A DNA stretch of 17,863 nucleotides. It comes from SCGC-AG-212-J23 sp035762345 (lineage in GTDB: Bacteria > Pseudomonadota > Gammaproteobacteria > Burkholderiales > SG8-39). Position numbers and translations under genes: made by a program. The stretch covers positions 1 through 17,863 of the forward strand of contig DASTPE010000099.1 in assembly GCA_035762345.1 (NCBI GenBank), given 5' to 3'. The notes under the pieces are model-generated. The model searched no databases. It saw only the letters and a list, made by a program, of their open reading frames with translations, and had not been told where the DNA came from. Of this stretch, positions 7,153 through 14,262 are shown piece by piece. Numbering within the stretch: the stretch's first letter is position 1; each line of letters opens with the position of its first letter.

Positions 7153-8172
7153 TCAGTGTAACGCGTCGGCGATGCGCTTGAGCCTCATCAATAGTTCGGC
7201 GACCGCCGGCCCGAGGCGGGCCCGGTTGGTTTTTTCCAGGACCCCGAGCGCTACTTCAACGTCCCGAGGCAGGCCGCTTGCCGGCATTGGCGGCGGCGGC
7301 GCTTGCTGTTTGTGCAGCCGCACATGCGCCGCGCGCAGCAGCTCCTCGATGGAGCCCGCTGCGTCCGCGGCAAGCGAAGCGACTCCAAGGCTGGCGGCGA
7401 ACTTGAGCGGGCGCTCGCGATAGGTCAACTTGGCCTCGCCCAGTTCGCGGTGCAAGCGCTGCGCAAGGCCCTCCATCTGCGCCGCGCCCGTCGCAGAGGA
7501 GAGCACCATGAAAGTCGCCTGCGCGGTTCTCGCGACCAGGTCCTCCGTCCGCACTTTGCTCATCAGAAGTTTGCCGACGCGCCCCAAGACCACGTCCGCA
7601 ATCTCCTTGCCGGCGGCGAGCGCGATCTCGTCGTAAGTGTCGACGCGCAGCGCCATGACGGAGAGCTCACCCCCATGCCGCTGCGTATGAGCGAAGTGCT
7701 TGCGGCCTTCGGTCACGAGGTAGTGCGCAGTCAGGGTGCCCGTCAGCGAGTCGTGCGTTGCCTCCTGGCTGGCGCGCACCAGGCGCAGCACGTTGTCCAG
7801 GCGGGCCATGACTTCCGGAGCATCGGCCGACTTGCCGATGAAGTCGTTGGCGCCGAGATCGCGCGCGCGCTGCTTGGCCGCAAGGTCCTCGCTGCCCGAG
7901 ATGATGACGACCGGGAGCGCGCGCACACGGGCGTCGCCCGATCCGCGGATGCGCGTCAGCAGCCCGTAGCCGTCGAGCCGCGGCATGTCGAGGTCGGTGA
8001 GCAGCAAGACGATCGACGGATCGGTCTGGACCGCCTGCCAGGCCGACTCGCCGTCGGCTTCCTCTCGTACGCCGAACGACGTCTTCAGGATGGTGGCGAA
8101 GGTCGTGCGGACGAACCTCGAATCATCGACCACCAGCACGCGCTTCTGCGGCAGGTCGGCCGGAGTTGCCAT
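7153..8172 (-). CDS. Response regulator with degenerate GGDEF domain
   Basis: The 339-residue protein has a receiver domain (about 11-130) with acidic D16/D17, phospho-acceptor D60 in LLTDLDMPRLDG, S92 in IISGSED and K114 in FIGKSAD: a complete phosphorylation site. A GGDEF-type domain follows (about 138-290), opening HDSLTGTLTAHYL, but where the RxGGDEF active loop should be it reads ARTAQATFMVL (about 214-224). The signature is lost, so it should not make cyclic di-GMP; it may bind GTP or a partner, or serve as a scaffold. A proline-rich hinge (about 291-297) leads to a C-terminal helical segment of about 40 residues that I do not recognise. There is no DNA-binding domain and no histidine kinase gene nearby. 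It lies between acuI (9 bases upstream) and prpE (28 bases downstream), so it is probably co-transcribed with them. Its target is unknown. Confidence 0.85.
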   Translation of the reverse strand: MATPADLPQKRVLVVDDSRFVRTTFATILKTSFGVREEADGESAWQAVQTDPSIVLLLTDLDMPRLDGYGLLTRIRGSGDARVRALPVVIISGSEDLAAKQRARDLGANDFIGKSADAPEVMARLDNVLRLVRASQEATHDSLTGTLTAHYLVTEGRKHFAHTQRHGGELSVMALRVDTYDEIALAAGKEIADVVLGRVGKLLMSKVRTEDLVARTAQATFMVLSSATGAAQMEGLAQRLHRELGEAKLTYRERPLKFAASLGVASLAADAAGSIEELLRAAHVRLHKQQAPPPPMPASGLPRDVEVALGVLEKTNRARLGPAVAELLMRLKRIADALH

Positions 8173-8181
8173 GCTAGGGGC

Positions 8182-9180
8182 TCATTCAGCGATGTCCACC
8201 ACCACTCGGCGTGACACCTTGGAGTTGATGAAATCGTCGAACACCGATGGAAGCTCGCTGAAGCGCAAGGTGCGCGCCATCTCCTTCAGCAACGGCGGTT
8301 TGAGGTCGGTTGCGAGACGCCGCCACACGAGATCACGGATCGGGTTGGAAACGTCGCCCGAGTTAACGCCGAGCAGGCTCACGCCGCGAAGGATGAACGG
8401 CATCACGGTGGTGTTCAGGGTGTGGCTCGCCGCCAGGCCCACCGCGGCGATAACCCCGCCATAGTTCATAGTGCTCGCCATCCAGGCGAGCACATCGCCG
8501 CCCAGATTGTCCACCGCGCCCGCCCAAGTGGCCTTATCGAGAGCTTTGATCTTCTGGAGGTTCAGACTCTGCCGGAGCATGACCTCCTTCGCGCCCAGCT
8601 TCTTCAGCCAATCCGTCTCGCCCTCCTTCCCGGTCAACGCGACCACGTGATATCCCACTTTGGCGAGCGCCGCCAGGGCAATCGAGCCGACGCCGCCGGT
8701 TGCACCATTGACGATCACCGGACCGTTTTCAGGCTTGAGCCCGTTGTGCTCCATACGGACAATTGCGATTCCCGCGGTGTAACCGGCAGTGCCGAAGGCC
8801 ATCGCCTCCCACAGCGACAAGCCCGGCGGCACTTTGGCGATCCAGTCGCCTTTCACGCGCGTGTAGGGTGCGTACCCGCCGTCGCTCGACACGCCGACGT
8901 ATTCGCCGCTCGCCGTAAGAACGGCGTCGCCCTTCTTGAAGCGCGGATCTCTGGACTCGATCACCGTGCCGGCGAAGTCGATGCCGCCCACGCACGCGGG
9001 CCTTCTCAATATCTTCCCTTTGCCCGTCGCCGCCAACGCGTCCTTGTAGTTCACGCTCGAGTATGCGACCCGCACCAACACTTCGTGCGGGTCGAGCTGG
9101 CCGAGCGTGTAGTCGACGAACTCGGCGCGGATCTTCTTCTCCGGCGTTTCGGTGAGCTTGTAGGCCTTGAAGCGTTCCAT
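8182..9180 (-). CDS. acuI: Acryloyl-CoA reductase, AcuI/YhdH family
   Basis: A 332-residue zinc-free medium-chain dehydrogenase/reductase of the YhdH/AcuI branch, which reduces acryloyl-CoA to propionyl-CoA with NADPH. Visible are the N-terminal MERFKAYKLTE, VAYSSVNYKDALAATGKGKI (38-57), CVGGIDFAGTVIES (63-76), and the NADPH-binding NGATGGVGSIA (158-168). The full length is normal. The ATG at 9180 is preceded by GGAG at five bases; the frame extends 15 codons further, but those residues look foreign to the family. It follows the Bug receptor gene after two bases and is nine bases before the response regulator gene. With prpE close by, it can form an acrylate-to-propionyl-CoA route or a detoxification step for acryloyl-CoA. 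Another quinone-reductase-like activity is less likely given the sequence. Confidence 0.9.
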   Translation of the reverse strand: MERFKAYKLTETPEKKIRAEFVDYTLGQLDPHEVLVRVAYSSVNYKDALAATGKGKILRRPACVGGIDFAGTVIESRDPRFKKGDAVLTASGEYVGVSSDGGYAPYTRVKGDWIAKVPPGLSLWEAMAFGTAGYTAGIAIVRMEHNGLKPENGPVIVNGATGGVGSIALAALAKVGYHVVALTGKEGETDWLKKLGAKEVMLRQSLNLQKIKALDKATWAGAVDNLGGDVLAWMASTMNYGGVIAAVGLAASHTLNTTVMPFILRGVSLLGVNSGDVSNPIRDLVWRRLATDLKPPLLKEMARTLRFSELPSVFDDFINSKVSRRVVVDIAE

Positions 9181-9182
9181 GG

Positions 9183-10133
9183 CTACTCCGGTTTTATGCC
9201 AGCTTCCTTGACCACTCGGGTCCACTTTTCGGTTTCCTGCGTGACAAAAGCCGCGAACTCCTGCGGCTTCATGCGCGCGACTTCGGCGCCCTCGAGCTCG
9301 AAGCGCTTGCGCGTCTCGGGCGAATCAAGGATCGCCGTGATCTCCTTGTATAGCCGCTCGAGCGCAGGCTGCGGCGTGCCCGCGGGCGCGAGCATGCCCC
9401 ACCAGTTGCTGACCTCGAAGCCCGGCACGCCGGCCTCGGCGATGGTCGGGACATCGGGCAGCGCAGCGACGCGCTTCGCGCTGCTGACACCGAGCGCCTT
9501 CAGCTTCCCCGAGCGCACGTGGGGGATCATCTGCACGAGGCTCCCGAGATTCATCTGCACCTGGCCGGCGATCACGTCGGTGAGTGCCGGGCCGCCGCCC
9601 TTGTATTGCACGATCACGAAGTTGGTCTTGGACTGAAGGCGAAACAGCTCGGTCGCCATGTGCTGGAAGCTGCCGATGCCGGCGGCAGCCGCGTTGAGCT
9701 CCCCGGGTTTTTGTTTCAAGAGATTCAAGAGATCGGTTACAGAGTTCGCGGGCGAGGCTGCCGGCACGACAAGCAGCGCCGGACCGCTGCCGAGCATCGC
9801 CACCGGTACGAAGGACTTCATCGAGTCCTGCGGCAAGCGGTTGAATGCGATGCTCGTCGGAAAGGCGGTCGAGATGAGGAGCAGCGTGTACCCGTCGGGG
9901 ACCGCCTTCGCCGCCTCGTTCGTACCGATGATGCTGCCCGCGCCGCCGCGATTGTCGATTACCACGCTCTGTCCGAGGCGCTCGCCGAGCTGCGTGCCGA
10001 TGGAGCGGCCCACGACGTCGTTCGAGCCACCCGGCGGGAATGGGATGATGAGCCGCACGGGCTTCACAGGATAGGGCTGGGCGAACCCGAGCGCGGACAC
10101 AACGGCAAGCAGCACTGCGAGCAGGATTTTCAT
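9183..10133 (-). CDS. Bug-family tripartite tricarboxylate transporter substrate-binding protein
   Basis: A 316-residue periplasmic receptor. A signal peptide is clear: MKILLAVLLAVVSALGFA, with likely cleavage after A18, and the mature protein begins QPYPVKPVRLIIPFPPGGSN, the hallmark opening of the family. Further family features are VIDNRGGAGSIIGTNEAAKA (about 58-77), PDGYTLLL, and DVPTIAEAGVPGFEVSNWWG near the last third. Bug proteins bind small carboxylates, such as aromatic acids, nicotinate or citrate-like compounds, and are greatly multiplied in Burkholderiales. The membrane partners TctA and TctB are not in the window, so the receptor is an orphan here, which is common. Its ATG overlaps the zapE stop (ATGA) and it runs into acuI. 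Uptake of the acid degraded by the downstream cluster is a reasonable guess, but the ligand cannot be read from the sequence. Confidence 0.92.
   Translation of the reverse strand: MKILLAVLLAVVSALGFAQPYPVKPVRLIIPFPPGGSNDVVGRSIGTQLGERLGQSVVIDNRGGAGSIIGTNEAAKAVPDGYTLLLISTAFPTSIAFNRLPQDSMKSFVPVAMLGSGPALLVVPAASPANSVTDLLNLLKQKPGELNAAAAGIGSFQHMATELFRLQSKTNFVIVQYKGGGPALTDVIAGQVQMNLGSLVQMIPHVRSGKLKALGVSSAKRVAALPDVPTIAEAGVPGFEVSNWWGMLAPAGTPQPALERLYKEITAILDSPETRKRFELEGAEVARMKPQEFAAFVTQETEKWTRVVKEAGIKPE
9186..9189 (-). promoter_or_regulatory. Ribosome binding site deciding the acuI start
   Basis: GGAG on the transcribed strand lies five bases before the ATG at 9180. It overlaps the last sense codon of the Bug receptor gene and supports the short form of AcuI over a 15-codon extension starting at 9225. 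Confidence 0.65.
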
Positions 10134-11209
10134 GCCGCCAATGCTACCCGCCTTACCGGCAGCAGGCGGTATTCGGCCGACTGCATTTCATGCAGCCGGC
10201 TCACGGTGCGCTGGAAATCCGCCGAGCTCTGGCCTTCGACGAAGAGCTCCTCGGGCGGACCCTCGGCCGACACAACAAGCTTGACGCGCTCGTCGTAAAG
10301 CACGTCCACGAGCCAGGTAAAGCGCCGCGCGGCGTCCGACTGTTTTGCCGACATGCGCGGCACGCCGGACAGCATGACGGTGTGGAAGCGCTTCGCCAGC
10401 TCCACATAATCGGCGTAGGAGCGCGGCCCGCCGCACAGGGTGTGGAAATCGAACCAGACCACCCCGCCCGCGCGCTTTCGATAGGGAATGGTTCGTCCCT
10501 CGACGTCGAGCGGATGCCATTCCTCCTGCACGTCCTTCAATTCCTCGAAGATCCGCGCAAGCGGCGCATCGCCCAGGTGATAGACCTGTACCCGCTCCAG
10601 CTTGAGGCGCCGGTAGTCCGTGCCGCTGTCCACGGCTACTACGTCCAGCCGGCTCTTGATCAGCTCGATCGCTGGCACAAAGCGCTCGCGCTGCAGGCCG
10701 CCGGGATAGAGCTGGTCGGGGTGGTAGTTCGAGGTCATGACGAACTGCACACCCCGCTCCATGACCTGCTCCAGGAAGCGCCCGAGAATCATGGCGTCGG
10801 CGATGTCTGAAACGTGAAACTCATCGAAGCACACCAATCTATATCGTCTCGCCGTGCGCGCCGATACCTCCACGATCGGGTCCTCGGCGCCCTTCAGCGC
10901 GTCCAGCTCGCGGTGGATCTCGCGCATGAAGTGGTGGAAATGCACGCGCCGCTTGCGCACCAGCGGCACGCACAGATAGAACGCGTCCATGAGGAAGCTC
11001 TTGCCGCGCCCGACCGGGCCCCACAGGTACACGCCCTTCGGCAACGGCGGCTTGACGAGCAGGCGCCTCAGCGCGCTCGAGCGGCGCCGCTTGTACGCGC
11101 TCCATTCCTCGTGCAGGCGCTGCAGCCGCTCGACCGCGCGCCACTGTGACGAGTCGGAGACGAAGCCGCGCCGCGCCAGGCTCTGCTCGTAGAGCGCGAC
11201 GACGCCCAA
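10130..11209 (-). CDS. zapE: Cell division ATPase ZapE / AFG1-like
   Basis: A P-loop AAA-type ATPase, 359 residues from the chosen start. Walker A WGPVGRGKS is at 63-71 and Walker B RLVCFDEF at 124-131, followed by HVSDIADAMILGRF, a family signature; TSNYHPDQLYPGGLQRERF comes later. In E. coli ZapE interacts with FtsZ under oxygen limitation; mitochondrial AFG1/LACE1 acts in respiratory-complex turnover. The gene follows lpdA closely, an arrangement known in Betaproteobacteria. The start is uncertain: both candidates are TTG. The one at 11209 lies four bases after the lpdA stop and gives the usual opening (VVALYEQSLARRGFV); the one at 11245 adds 12 residues, overlaps lpdA, and has AAGGA eight bases before it. 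The gene ends in an ATGA overlap with the Bug receptor. Confidence 0.92.
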   Translation of the reverse strand: MGVVALYEQSLARRGFVSDSSQWRAVERLQRLHEEWSAYKRRRSSALRRLLVKPPLPKGVYLWGPVGRGKSFLMDAFYLCVPLVRKRRVHFHHFMREIHRELDALKGAEDPIVEVSARTARRYRLVCFDEFHVSDIADAMILGRFLEQVMERGVQFVMTSNYHPDQLYPGGLQRERFVPAIELIKSRLDVVAVDSGTDYRRLKLERVQVYHLGDAPLARIFEELKDVQEEWHPLDVEGRTIPYRKRAGGVVWFDFHTLCGGPRSYADYVELAKRFHTVMLSGVPRMSAKQSDAARRFTWLVDVLYDERVKLVVSAEGPPEELFVEGQSSADFQRTVSRLHEMQSAEYRLLPVRRVALAA

Positions 11210-11213
11210 CGCC

Positions 11214-12617
11214 TCAGATATTGAGGCTGCGTTTGTCGACCCCAAGCGCGGCGTCCTTCAGCGCCTCGGAAAGCGAGGGGTGCGCGTGGATGATCATGCC
11301 GATGTCCTCGGCCGAGCCGCGGAACTCCATCGCCAGCACCGCCTCGGCGATCAGCTCCGAGGCGAACGGGCCGATGATGTGAACGCCCAGAATCTCGTCG
11401 GTTTTCGACGCCGCAACGACCTTGACGAGCCCGCTCGTATCGCCAAGGGCGCGCGCACGCGCGTTCGCCGAGAACGGAAATACACCCGCGCGGTACTCCA
11501 CGCCCTCGGCTTTCAGTTGCTGCTCGGTCCTGCCAACCCAGGCGATCTCAGGCGCGGTGTAAATGACCCATGGCACGGTATTGAAGTTGAAGTGCGGCTT
11601 CTGGCCGGCGATGCGCTCGGCCACGGCGACGCCCTCCTCCTCGGCCTTGTGCGCGAGCATCGGGCCGCGCACGACGTCGCCGATCGCCCAGACGTTGGGA
11701 AGGTTGGTGCGGCATTCGTCATCGACCTCGATGAAACCGCGCTCATCGAGCTTCAAACCCACGCCGGCGCCGTTCAGCCCCTCGGTGTTGGGGACCCGGC
11801 CGATGGAAACGATCAACCGGTCGCACTCCAAGGTCTTGCTTGAATTGTCTGATGCAGTGTACTGAACCGTAACGCTTTTTCTCTTGTCAACATTCGCGAT
11901 CTTTACTCCCAGCTCAATCCTGAGGCCCTGCTTCGCGAAGAGCTTTGCCGCCTCCTTCGCTACCTGCTCATCCGCCACTCCCAGGAAGGTGGGCAAGGCT
12001 TCGAGAAGCGTCACTTCGGCTCCGAGCCGCCGCCAGACTGAGCCCATCTCCAGGCCGATTACGCCCGCGCCGATCACCCCCAGCCGCTTGGGGACTTCCG
12101 CGATGGCAAGTGCGCCGGTGTTGCTGAGGATGAGCTTCTCGTCAAAGTCCGCGCCGGGCAGCGGCCGCGGATTGGAGCCCGTCGCGACAATGACATCTTT
12201 TGCTTGCAAGGTCTCCCCGCTCACTATCACTTCGGTCGGAGACTTCCCGAAGGCTCCCCGGCCATGGAAGAAGGTGATCTTGTTCTTCTTGAAGAGATAG
12301 ACGATGCCGTCGTTGTTCGACTTCACCACCTTGTCTTTGCGCTTGAGCATCTGCGCGAGGTCGAGCTCGAGTCCCTTCACCTTCACGCCGTGCTCGGCGA
12401 AATGGTGGCCGGCCTGCTCGTAGTTCTCGGAAGACTGGAGCAGCGCCTTCGATGGGATGCAACCGACGTTGGTGCACGTGCCGCCGAGCGCCGGTTTGTC
12501 GTCAGCGCCTTTCCACTCGTCGATGCACGCGATGCTGAAGCCGAGCTGGGCTGCACGGATGGCCGCGATGTAGCCACCGGGCCCGCCGCCGATGACGACC
12601 ACGTCAAACGTCTTCAT
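11214..12617 (-). CDS. lpdA: Dihydrolipoyl dehydrogenase (E3 of 2-oxoglutarate dehydrogenase)
   Basis: The flavoprotein that re-oxidises the dihydrolipoyl arm of OdhB and passes electrons to NAD+. It has 467 residues, normal for the family. FAD-binding GGGPGG is at 10-15, the redox disulfide C48/C53 in GGTCTNVGCIPSK, NAD-binding GAGVIGLEMGSVW near the middle, the second FAD contact AIGDVVRGPMLAHKA, and the catalytic pair H446/E451 in HAHPSLSE. I chose the ATG at 12617, which opens MKTFDVVVIGGGPGG as expected; a longer frame to 12740 would add 41 Ser/Gly-rich residues that are a shadow of the PspC gene. The start lies inside the PspC gene, overlapping by 14 bases, so translation is likely coupled. 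It belongs to the odh operon; whether it also serves pyruvate dehydrogenase or the glycine cleavage system cannot be told. Confidence 0.95.
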   Translation of the reverse strand: MKTFDVVVIGGGPGGYIAAIRAAQLGFSIACIDEWKGADDKPALGGTCTNVGCIPSKALLQSSENYEQAGHHFAEHGVKVKGLELDLAQMLKRKDKVVKSNNDGIVYLFKKNKITFFHGRGAFGKSPTEVIVSGETLQAKDVIVATGSNPRPLPGADFDEKLILSNTGALAIAEVPKRLGVIGAGVIGLEMGSVWRRLGAEVTLLEALPTFLGVADEQVAKEAAKLFAKQGLRIELGVKIANVDKRKSVTVQYTASDNSSKTLECDRLIVSIGRVPNTEGLNGAGVGLKLDERGFIEVDDECRTNLPNVWAIGDVVRGPMLAHKAEEEGVAVAERIAGQKPHFNFNTVPWVIYTAPEIAWVGRTEQQLKAEGVEYRAGVFPFSANARARALGDTSGLVKVVAASKTDEILGVHIIGPFASELIAEAVLAMEFRGSAEDIGMIIHAHPSLSEALKDAALGVDKRSLNI

Positions 12618-12918
12618 TGGGGACGAAGATCCAGAGCACGACGTACGCGAAAAGCGTGAAGCCGCCGAAGACGAGGCCGAGGACGAAAAGCATCCGCCAG
12701 ATCCACGCCTCGACCCCGGTGAGCCGGGCGATACCGCCACACACGCCGCCGATCCAGCGATCGCCCAGCGGGCGGCGCAAGCGGTTGATGGCGAGCCCCG
12801 CGCCCGGGCCCGGCGCTGTGTCGAGCAATCGCGCCTTGGCGCGCTCGTATTCCGCCTGGCTGATGGCGCCGCGCGCCAGCAGCTCGTGCAGCTTCGCGAT
12901 CTCGTCGGCCACGGACAT
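12604..12918 (-). CDS. SHOCT-PspC domain small membrane protein
   Basis: A 104-residue protein. Residues about 3-33 (ADEIAKLHELLARGAISQAE and on) look like a SHOCT domain, a short helical oligomerisation motif. From about 46 there is a PspC-type domain: LRRPLGDRWIGGVCGGIARL, then one hydrophobic segment at about 76-99, predicted to cross the inner membrane. PspC-domain proteins are linked to the phage-shock envelope-stress response; this one carries only the domain, and no pspA, pspB or pspF is nearby. The ATG overlaps the odhB stop by one base (TGATG), and the end overlaps lpdA by 14 bases, so it is embedded in the odh operon rather than merely next to it. Its role there is unknown; membrane tethering or stress sensing tied to respiration are guesses. 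Confidence 0.85.
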   Translation of the reverse strand: MSVADEIAKLHELLARGAISQAEYERAKARLLDTAPGPGAGLAINRLRRPLGDRWIGGVCGGIARLTGVEAWIWRMLFVLGLVFGGFTLFAYVVLWIFVPNEDV

Positions 12919-14105
12919 CAGATCTCCAGGATCAGCCGGGCCGGGTCTTCCAGCGCTTCTTTAATGCTTACCAAGAACAAGACGGCTTCGCGCCCGTCGA
13001 TGATTCGGTGGTCGTACGAGAGCGCGAGGTAGTTCATCGGCCGCACCACGATCTGCCCGTTCTCCACCATCGCGCGCTCTTTGGTCGCGTGCACGCCGAG
13101 GATCGCAGACTGCGGCGGGTTGATGATCGGGGTGGAGAGCATCGATCCGAACACTCCGCCGTTCGTGATCGAGAACGTTCCGCCGGTGAGGTCCTCGATG
13201 GCGATCTTGCCGTCCTGCGCGCGCTTGCCAAAGTCGGTGATCGTTTTCTCGATTTCGGCGAAGCTCATGCGGTCGGCGTCGCGCAAAATGGGCACCACCA
13301 GGCCGCGTGGGCTGCCGACCGCGATGCCGATGTCGAAATAGCCGTGGTACACGATGTCGGCCCCGTCGATCGAGGCGTTCACCACCGGAAAACGCTTGAG
13401 CGCATGCACCGTCGCCTTCACGAAGAAGGACATGAAGCCGAGGCGCGTGCCGTGCTCCTTCTCGAATCGCTCCTGGTAGCGCTTGCGCATCTCGATCACC
13501 GGCGCCATGTTGACTTCGTTGAACGTGGTGAGGATCGCCGCGGTCGACTGCGACTGCACCAGGCGCTCGGCTACGCGCTGCCGCAGCCGCGACATCGGCA
13601 CACGCTGCTCCGGCCGGCCGGTGACGAGATGATCAACGTCAACGGGCGGCGTCGGCTGTTGCAGCGGAGTTCTTGGCGCTTTGATTTCAAGAACATCGGC
13701 CTTGGTCACCCGGCCGTCGCGGCCGGTGCCCTGGACCTTCGACGTGTCGATGCCTTTTTCCGTCGCTATCTTTTGCGCAGCAGGCATGACCGCCGGAGCG
13801 GCTTTGGCTTTTTCGGCGGCCGCCGGCTTCTTTTCCTGGGAAGCCGGCGTGGCGGCCGCGGCCTTGCCCTCGGTGTCGATCTGCGCAATGACGTCGCCGG
13901 AGCCGACCGCATCGCGCGCCTTCTTGAGGATCTTGAGCAGAACGCCGTCCGCGGGGGACGGCAGCTCGAGGACGACCTTGTCGGTCTCGATGTCGATCAG
14001 GTTCTCGTCGCGCGAGACCCGCTCGCCTTCGTTCTTGTGCCAGTCGAGGAGCGTCGCCTCGGCGACCGACTCCGACAATTGCGGCACCTTCACTTCCACG
14101 ATCAT
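12918..14105 (-). CDS. odhB: Dihydrolipoyllysine succinyltransferase (E2 of 2-oxoglutarate dehydrogenase)
   Basis: The core subunit of the complex, also called SucB, that transfers the succinyl group from E1 to CoA. The 395 residues divide into a lipoyl domain (1-78) with the lipoylated K43 in DIETDKVVLE, an Ala/Lys-rich linker (80-104), an E3-binding domain (about 106-140, VMPAAQKIATEKGIDTSKVQ), a second Pro-rich linker, and the catalytic domain from about 168. The active-site motif SYDHRIIDGREA is at 363-374, with H366 and D370. The length is usual for a single-lipoyl-domain E2. The ATG has a good ribosome site (GGGAGAAG) five bases before it. It is separated from odhA by the only long gap in the window, which carries a hairpin element and a terminator-like structure, and it is joined to the PspC gene by TGATG. 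Confidence 0.96.
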   Translation of the reverse strand: MIVEVKVPQLSESVAEATLLDWHKNEGERVSRDENLIDIETDKVVLELPSPADGVLLKILKKARDAVGSGDVIAQIDTEGKAAAATPASQEKKPAAAEKAKAAPAVMPAAQKIATEKGIDTSKVQGTGRDGRVTKADVLEIKAPRTPLQQPTPPVDVDHLVTGRPEQRVPMSRLRQRVAERLVQSQSTAAILTTFNEVNMAPVIEMRKRYQERFEKEHGTRLGFMSFFVKATVHALKRFPVVNASIDGADIVYHGYFDIGIAVGSPRGLVVPILRDADRMSFAEIEKTITDFGKRAQDGKIAIEDLTGGTFSITNGGVFGSMLSTPIINPPQSAILGVHATKERAMVENGQIVVRPMNYLALSYDHRIIDGREAVLFLVSIKEALEDPARLILEI

Positions 14106-14110
14106 CTGCG

Positions 14111-14118
14111 CTTCTCCC
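14111..14118 (-). promoter_or_regulatory. Ribosome binding site of odhB
   Basis: GGGAGAAG on the transcribed strand, five bases before the odhB ATG. It is stronger than most sites in this window, consistent with odhB being translated independently of odhA across the gap. Confidence 0.65.
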
Positions 14119-14163
14119 GTTCAGTTTTTCCCCGGTACCGGCTGAGCCTTTCCCGGGTTAGCG

Positions 14164-14187
14164 AAAAACCAGCGAGTAACTCGCCGG
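14164..14187 (-). terminator. Intrinsic-terminator-like hairpin between odhA and odhB
   Basis: On the transcribed strand an eight-pair stem CCGGCGAG / CTCGCTGG (one G-T wobble) closes a three-base TTA loop and is followed at once by five T's. This is the form of a Rho-independent terminator and works only in the minus-strand direction. The position, in the middle of an operon normally transcribed through, suggests partial termination or attenuation that would set odhA above odhB. The stem is short, so full termination is uncertain. I saw no convincing promoter between it and odhB. Confidence 0.55.
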
Positions 14188-14191
14188 GACC

Positions 14192-14262
14192 GAATTCGGG
14201 GTCAGGGTCGAGGTTCCGTTTTCACGTACGCAAAAACGAATCTCGACCCTGACCCCGAATTC
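14192..14262. repeat. 71-base inverted repeat with perfect 21-base arms (REP/MITE-like)
   Basis: The outer arms, 14192-14212 and 14242-14262, are perfect reverse complements beginning GAATTCGGGGTCAGGGTCGA. Pairing goes on, with a few mismatches and one gap, through TTCcGTTTT and AAAAACgAA to a loop around CACGTACG, so the RNA would fold into one long hairpin. The element begins on the base right after the odhA stop codon. There is no transposase in or near it. GGGGTCAG-type palindromes of this kind are scattered through many proteobacterial genomes, and some are moved by RAYT (REP-associated tyrosine transposase) enzymes; that link is from memory and was not tested. No second copy is in this window. 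In the mRNA it could shield the 3' end of odhA from exonucleases. Confidence 0.85.

Noticed and set aside
5397..7181. A 594-codon open frame on the plus strand
   Set aside because: It is antisense to prpE, with a biased shadow composition and no motif; prpE is unmistakable on the other strand.
12618..12740. A 41-residue N-terminal extension of dihydrolipoyl dehydrogenase
   Set aside because: The Ser/Gly-rich stretch is a shadow of the PspC gene; normal E3 begins at the ATG at 12617.
14132..14141. The 10-base palindrome CCGGTACCGG in the odhA-odhB gap as an operator
   Set aside because: Short GC palindromes are expected by chance at this base composition, there is no second copy, and no regulator is encoded beside it.
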